From contig CM075778.1 in assembly GCA_037974665.1 (NCBI GenBank), positions 14,063,001-14,127,000 on the forward strand: a DNA stretch of 64,000 nucleotides, written 5' to 3'. Under the pieces are notes generated by a model. The model did not search any database. It was not told the origin of the DNA and saw only the letters and a list, made by a program, of their open reading frames with translations. Within the stretch, counting starts at the first letter, position 1. Each line of letters opens with the position of its first letter. The position numbers and the translations under genes were made by a program. Of this stretch, positions 58,826-64,000 are shown piece after piece. This stretch comes from Ehretia macrophylla (Eukaryota; Streptophyta; Magnoliopsida; Boraginales; Ehretiaceae).

Positions 58826-59590
58826 AAATTTGCGAAGAGAAAAGTACGCTCGTATGAACTCGGACAAAACACAAACAAATATTCATTTCATTCAAATTGA
58901 AAGTACAAATTATATAAGCCCTGCCCGGGCAAGTTACAAAGTTTACTTAGGAGCAGTTGGAGGAGCCCGAGTGGCAGCCGCGTCAGCCTCTTCCCCAACC
59001 TGGTCTATGCCCTTCTTAACGAAGTTCATAACCTCTGGGGCTTGAGACTTGAGGACAGTTGGGAACTCAGGAACTTGCCAAAGTTCTGGCGGAGGGGCCT
59101 CCAAGATTTCGATTTAGTCATTCTTGGAGACGGGAAATAAGGTTTTTGCTTGCTCCTGAGCAGCAACCTGGCCGTGAAAATAATACTCCAGCTCTGCGTA
59201 CCTGTCCATGGTCCCCCCTTCAATCACTACCCAGTCCACAGCCGCATCTCTGGACTTGAAAGCCTCTACTACCTTCTCTCCATGGGGCCCGACCCGATCT
59301 AAGAGCTCCTCAAGCTTTGCCTTAGCCTCGTGCTTTTCCAACTTGTAGCACTCCACGTCCTTGGCTGCCGACTAGCGTAGGGACTTCTGCGTCTTGAGCT
59401 CCTTCTCTTTAGCCGCGACCTCTTTCTTCAGTTGATCGATCTCACGTGCATCCTCCTTATATCTCTTGGAAGCCTCCTCTCTCTGAGCGACCAGCTCGGC
59501 TCGGGCATCTGCGTATTGCTGCTTGAGCTCGACGCAGTGAGCTTGGGCCTTGGTGGGGAGGTTGGGGATGGAGAACGCGTAGGACTCAGC

Positions 59591-59666
59591 CTGCGCAAAA
59601 AGACAACAGACGTGGTTAGCCGAGTTCAAAAACATAATCGTACAAGCATCGTTAAGTACAACTCAC
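59591..59666 (-). other. Intron 2 of the antisense gene
   Basis: 76 bp from GTGAGT (donor, 59666) to a pyrimidine-rich TTTTTGCGCAG (acceptor, 59591). It lies between codons (phase 0), joining ATC-ACG to GCT-GAG. Confidence 0.8.
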
Positions 59667-60073
59667 CGTGATTATGGCCATACTCAAGTCGAGGAAAAGC
59701 TGCTCGATGGGAACCTTCGCCAGTTTGGGGTCACGCTCGACCGTGGCTACCTCGACGTAATCTTTCCTGGGGCGAATCACCTCCGACCCCTTACATTTCC
59801 CTGTGTATTCGGGTCGGGGTCTCTTCTTGGTGCAGGAGCAGACAGCCGAGCACTCTTGGATTGTCACGCAAGAGGTTGGTCTATTTTGCAGTGGGGACTA
59901 TAGGGCTATCTTGGAGGTTATCTCAGCACCAACCTCATTTCCTTTGTCGCTGGGCCGCGTCCTCTGGTCTTGTAGAGCAGGTGCGCCTTGACTAGATCTA
60001 GTTGAGGCCTCACCACTGGCTTCGGCCCTCTTCCTCCTCTGGGCATAAGCGAGCTTTCCATTCTCCGTCATAT

Positions 60074-60172
60074 CTGCAAAAAAGAGAGTTAGAAACGACA
60101 AAACATCAATTGAAATAATAACAGTGAGAGGCAAGAGAATGAGAAGGTCGGGTGCTGATCTCGCGAACTGAC
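60074..60172 (-). other. Intron 1 of the antisense gene
   Basis: 99 bp from GTCAGT (donor, 60172) to CTCTTTTTTGCAG (acceptor, 60074). It is phase 1: exon 1 ends in G and exon 2 begins ATATG, giving an aspartate codon at the join. Its length is divisible by three and it is open in frame, so an unspliced reading is formally possible, but the borders favour splicing. Confidence 0.75.
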
Positions 60173-61512
60173 CTTCTTCCTCGGACAACAGGTGAGGATG
60201 CTCATTCGACAGGCCGGGTTCCTGCCCAAACAACTTGAAGTCCCAAATCCTATCCCATTTTAGTACGCTGTTAAATGTAGATTAGCGATCACCGGCTCGG
60301 GTCTAAGCACTTTGATCTCCTTGAGCTCCGCCTCTGAGAGCTTGGGATCGTCATTTAACTTTTTCTTCAAGGAGGGATTCCAGTCCCTCCTACACCCCGG
60401 GTTCACAGTTGGCTCTACCCAGTAATAGTCATGGTGCCAACCCTTATTGGAGAAGTGCCACTTGGTGAATATGGCGCTGCTTGCCCGAGCAGCAAAATGG
60501 AACCATCCAGGCTGCTTAGGGTTGGGCTTGCACACAAAAAATTGCCTGAATTGAGTCAAGGTCGGTTCCACGTCCTTCTCGAGGCAAAACACGTAAAATG
60601 CCACAATAATTGCCCATCCATTGTGAGACATCTGACCTAGACTGAGCTCGAAATAGTTTAGGATGCTGACGATGAAGCCTGGGAGCGGGAACTAGATGAC
60701 GTCGAAGGCAAGGTCATAGATAGTAAAGTGGTCAGGTGAAGGATAACAAGCAACTTCGTCCCAACCCGAAACCTTCAGCTTGTGATGTTGGTCCACCGAC
60801 CAGTTCCTCAACTTGGCGTTAGCCATCTACATAGTAGAGTAGCACTCGCATTTATAACAAGCGAACAACTGCTCGATCCTCTTTCCCCAACCTGAAGAAA
60901 CGCTGGCCATGGCCAAGCTCCGATGGCGGATCGCCCTCACTGGGACCGCTTCAATTGGCTCCGCTATGGAGGCTCTAGCTAAGTATTCCTGTGGCAGCTT
61001 GAGCCCCTCCAACCGGTTCAGGGGTGACCCATCCTCTTTATCTCCCAAGTCTCCCAAGTCGGCCAAAGGATCTACCTCAGCCTCTTCCTGCACTCGTCTG
61101 ACCCCAATAACTTGGTAGTCATCATCACTAACTCTAGGCTCGAGCCGTCGAGCTGACCCTTGTGATGCAATGGGACTATCCCCATCTTCACCTTCATCTA
61201 AAGTGGATTCCGAGCTCGAGGGATCCTCATCACCACCGTAGGATCTTGCCTCTATTATCATCTGGGAATCTTCGAACTCCGACCTCCCCATTCTGTATAT
61301 GAATTAAAAATATGTGTACATAAATGATCTAAAGGAAGTCGGAATGTACCAAACGGCTCTAGCTGTGAAAATGATCCGAGCTAATTGGTCTCCGACCTGA
61401 ATACGCCGAGCAGATATCTCGCTGTGTAAAAAGCTCCGACCACTCTAGATGCCGACCTGAAAGCTCTTGAAATATTGTAAGCGAAGTGAAATGGATTTCG
61501 GACATCAGGGCC

Positions 61513-61521
61513 CTATTTATA
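61513..61521 (-). promoter_or_regulatory. TATA box of the antisense gene
   Basis: The minus strand reads TATAAATAG within GCCTATAAATAGGGCCC, 222 bases before the antisense ATG. That leaves room for a start site near 61485 and a 5' UTR of about 190 bases. It lies outside the LTR, so the antisense gene would have its own promoter. Confidence 0.65.
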
Positions 61522-61695
61522 GGCGGCTAACCGTAACCGCTTCGGGAATCCTAAACGTCATGTCTTGTCATTATTGCCGGGTGACGTGTCAGCCATCTGA
61601 AGGGCATGCCCTACTGACGTGGCTTTCTTACTCTACTAGGGTCGGGTACCTCCAGCTCAGGAATAACTCCCAAATCTAGATCTCGATCTTGACTT

Positions 61696-61739
61696 GGGGT
61701 GGGGTGGGGTGGGGTGGGGTGGGGTGGGGATAGGGGAAT
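61696..61739 (+). repeat. (GGGGT)6 repeat in the Tat PPT region
   Basis: Six GGGGT units (61696-61725) are followed by GGGGATAGGGGAAT up to the 3' LTR. The PPT must lie here, so the primer tract seems to have been expanded by slippage. Its G runs could form quadruplexes. Confidence 0.85.
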
Positions 61740-62164
61740 TAACGAAGGGTAGTCGAGCTGAGGTAGGCCAATCTGAGCCAAGATTGACCCAATCACCTAA
61801 CGCCCAGCTTGAATACCGACATGATCTCACCCTGACCCAAGAAAACCCCCGACCCTTGTGTTAGCTATTCTGATGGGACATAAAGCTATGATGGGACATA
61901 AAGCTGCATAACATTAATTGCTGTCAGATCATAATTTAGTATAAATAGAGCTCCATCACCGCATTTAAGAGGTAACTCGTCATAAATACTTTCAATGACC
62001 TTGTCAGCTTGGACACACTAATCATTCGCACATTTAAGAGGAAAATTCGGGTCATCACTCCACTCTTTCCTTCATTTCCTTGTACAGGTCAAGTAGATGA
62101 CCCGAAAGTCTAGCCCGGCAGGTGAAATCACTTGACCTCAACTGTAAATTTTCCAACCTCGACA
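61740..62164 (+). mobile_element. 3' LTR of the Tat element
   Basis: The LTR is 425 bp, the same length as the 5' LTR, with many more substitutions than the other LTR pairs here, so this is the oldest of the dated insertions. Its first bases are TAACG where TGACG is expected. TATAAATAG is kept at 61940-61948. Confidence 0.9.
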
Positions 62165-64000
62165 TGTAGAAAAAACAAAAGGGTGGCTTGATAACCTTTA
62201 AAGTAGGATGTAGCTTCTTTATCTAAATGCTGCTGACAATCAACATTTTCCTGTAATGATGGGACCAAGAGGTTTGGTTGAGCATTTGATCTACACAGTA
62301 TTCACAAAAGTAAAACTTACCATGGCCCATTGTTTCTGTTGATCACTTTTAAAAACTTTTCATGCCATAAATGTGTTCATACTAGAGCTTATGATAAGGC
62401 GTGTGCACTATGACTCTTGTACAATCGAGAAATGACGACATGACAGAAATACTGAAATGTTAATTAGAAAAAATCAAGTTCATCGGCCGAGAATGTCTTG
62501 AACCTAAGATGCAATCCGTTGAGAAATCAACCATACATAAATTGTGATCCTAGTTTTTGCAGACGTCTTGACTGATCTTAAAAGGCTTAGATCTTTTATT
62601 CATTGGACATTAGTTTCCTGAGCTATTCTTGTTTTTATCGTTAAACAACTACAAGCAGATGGTAGAGGCTGCTAGTAACTATTACGAAACACCAAGCACT
62701 TGGACCTAATGTATATAATAGGAACACAATTTTAACTCGACAATTCTTGAATCCTCCCGTGTATATATATTATGTATCGACTCTCAATAATTATAATAGC
62801 ATACAATATGGAACACTACATCAGAATAACATTAATACAAAAACTTTATTTTATCCAATAATAAAGTAAAAAGGTTCCTTGGGCCCACTTGTGGTCACAA
62901 AAGAGACTTTTCCAAGTAGTAAAGAAAGGGAAATATGACTTGTAATACATATATTTTCTTCTACACAAAAAAAAAAAAAAAAAAAAAAAACATATATTTT
63001 CACAACAGCTCTGTGGGGTTTACGGTTAGAGATCCATCAAGTGATTGTCAATACACTCAACTCGTATCCGATCTGTATCAGAATCTCTTCAGCCATTCGT
63101 TGCTTTCTTCGGCAACGAATCTAAAAAGATAGCTATTTCTGGCGTGGGAAATGGCAATGGACCTCAATTATTGGACGGGTAGCAAAGGGTCGCGTTAAGG
63201 ACCAAAAGATTGGCATCTTATATCATATCCTATATATGTGGAGCTTTCCTGTGCCAGATATTGATATGGGATCAGTTAGGGCTATCCATTCAATTTAGCA
63301 TCTACTGTGGCTAAGCTCCTGTAGCCATGAGTATCATCCATTTATGATACTAGAAATAACAGGACATAATGCATACAAATGAATCAGAATCCAACATACA
63401 AAAAGTTATAGAAGATAATCTATGTACTAGTTATCTCAAACTTAGTAGCTCTTTCATTATTCAATTATCATGCTTGTTATCTTAGCAAATGCAGACTAAA
63501 GAAGTTGATCAAATAGAAAATGCAGCTAGAATGGCTAATATTGCTTCAACATGTCTCTATTGTAGTGTAAAATCACTAGCTTAAGTAGCTGGTTAAGATA
63601 ATATAGCTAATAATATAGAGAAAATCTTTTCAAGCCTTGTTGTTGTGCATATTTCGTCCTTGTCACTTGTTGTCTAACGCAACAGCCTGCGTGTCCACCA
63701 CTTTTCACCAAAGGTAAGCACTTTTGCATCTTTTTAGCTGCACTTTATGCTCTTTTTGCGCTTTTTGTTTTTCCGTAATCGCTAGAAACGTCACGTAACA
63801 AGTTGCATTATTATAAGTCAGTGAACATTCTTTCTTAGCTTTTTTCCCTGGAGAGTTGCAGATATAGCTACTTTTAAACATCATTCTGACTTCAAGACTC
63901 TTCGTGCATCATGTGACTCGTATGATTTTGGAATCAAATAGTCAGCAATGACTGGTCAGGGAACTTGTAAATCGAAATCGAGCACCCCTTCGCTCTAGTG
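62165..64000. other. AT-rich flank without recognised gene
   Basis: After the right TGTAG copy follows the sequence that was once continuous with 31032-32060. I see no coding motif; the 65-codon ORF at 62935 overlaps a poly-A run. A single-copy intergenic region is likely. Confidence 0.5.
62967..62990 (+). repeat. Poly-A run of 24
   Basis: An uninterrupted A24 could be the tail of a retroposed sequence ending at 62966, but no such body or target duplication could be recognised. Confidence 0.6.

Larger units (their letters stand above)
58205..58942 (+). other. Spacer between Tat pol and antisense gene, with repeats
   Basis: This holds a small tandem array of 25-26 bp units around GCCAAATCTTTTGTAAGGCC (58205-58312) and a 61-bp direct repeat (58531-58591 and 58765-58825). 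I see no gene. The region would be the common downstream end of two convergent transcripts. Confidence 0.7.
58943..61291 (-). pseudogene. Antisense gene of the Tat element (PF04195-like), three exons
   Basis: Start ATG at 61291 (MGRSEFEDSQM). Exon 1 (61291-60173) begins with an acidic serine-rich part, then a domain with NGWAIIVAFYVFCLE, GWFHFAAR and SNKGWHHDYYWVE, like the putative gypsy-type transposase family (Pfam PF04195). Exon 2 (60073-59667) is basic (YAQRRKRAEASGEAS). Exon 3 (59590-58943) has a coiled coil (LVAQREEASKRYKEDAREI, EKHEAKAKLEELLDRV) and ends at TAA 58943-58945. The intron borders are canonical and both joins keep the frame; coding length is about 720 codons. It lies opposite to gag-pol, with its own TATA box at 61513-61521. 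Breaks: TAG at 60827, 60692, 59898 and 59372, TAA at 59114, and a frameshift near 60260. Extra antisense ORFs of this kind are known in Tat elements; their function is unknown. Confidence 0.8.
32066..62164 (+). mobile_element. Tat-lineage Ty3/gypsy element, split by two nested insertions
   Basis: The LTRs are exactly 425 bp each (32066-32490 and 61740-62164) with target TGTAG on both sides. Own sequence: 32066-33668, 41232-42345 and 55147-62164. Gag, protease, RT, a first RNase H, a second RNase H and integrase follow in order, without a chromodomain. A separate antisense gene lies before the 3' LTR. The double RNase H and antisense gene are known Tat features. The PBS TGGCGCCGTCTGTGGG also fits Tat/Athila-type elements and not chromoviruses. 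All frames carry stops and shifts, so the copy is old. Removing the inserts leaves about 9.7 kb. Confidence 0.9.

Noticed and set aside
62935..63132. 65-codon ORF at the right end
   Set aside because: It runs through the A24 tract (K-repeat) and shows no domain; no supporting signals.

Overview
This is a stretch of plant nuclear DNA, most likely from a flowering plant and probably a eudicot. It consists almost entirely of retrotransposons inserted into one another. The evidence for a plant is the presence of Tekay/Del-type chromoviruses with a C-terminal chromodomain, a Tat-lineage Ty3/gypsy element with two RNase H domains and an antisense gene, Ty1/copia pieces, a TRIM, an L1-type LINE, a PIF/Harbinger-like element, and a piece of a RAV-type B3 transcription factor. 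I saw no rRNA, tRNA or CRISPR array, and no intact single-copy host gene.

Layout, left to right. (1) 1-8709: a minus-strand, non-coding Copia-like element (LARD-like), with a partial left LTR, a 5-kb interior without coding capacity, and a 2.4-kb right LTR carrying a long (TA)n tract. (2) 8710-12603: a truncated Tekay-like LTR, a 545-bp TRIM with two 239-bp repeats, and a Copia-type LTR, all on the minus strand. (3) 12604-14221 and 24216 to about 24980: the two halves of one decayed LINE, split by a 10-kb Tekay chromovirus (14222-24215, duplicated target GATAC). (4) About 25300-28229: a Tekay-like LTR and the 3' end of a Copia element. (5) 28647-30199: a Harbinger-like element with TTA target duplications and several strong hairpins. 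(6) 30411-31031: a B3/KLFGV fragment on the minus strand. (7) 32066-62164: a Tat-lineage element (425-bp LTRs, target TGTAG) expanded to 30 kb by two independent insertions. The first is a 3.0-kb Tekay solo LTR (33669-41231) that itself received a 4.5-kb Gag-only element (35931-40467, target TTCCC). The second is a 3.3-kb Tekay solo LTR (42346-55146) that received a 9.5-kb Tekay chromovirus (44259-53754, target GAACT). (8) 62170-64000: AT-rich sequence with nothing recognisable.

The most notable object is the antisense gene of the Tat element (58943-61291, minus). It has its own TATA box, two introns with canonical borders that join in frame, a domain like the putative gypsy-type transposase family (Pfam PF04195), and a coiled-coil last exon. 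It is broken by stops here, but its whole architecture can be read. Next in interest are the Gag-protease-only element with nearly identical LTRs, and a module of about 170 bp shared by eight Tekay-like LTRs of different families. Repeat boundaries are well supported by matched LTR lengths and target duplications. Family names come from motif recognition without any database search.
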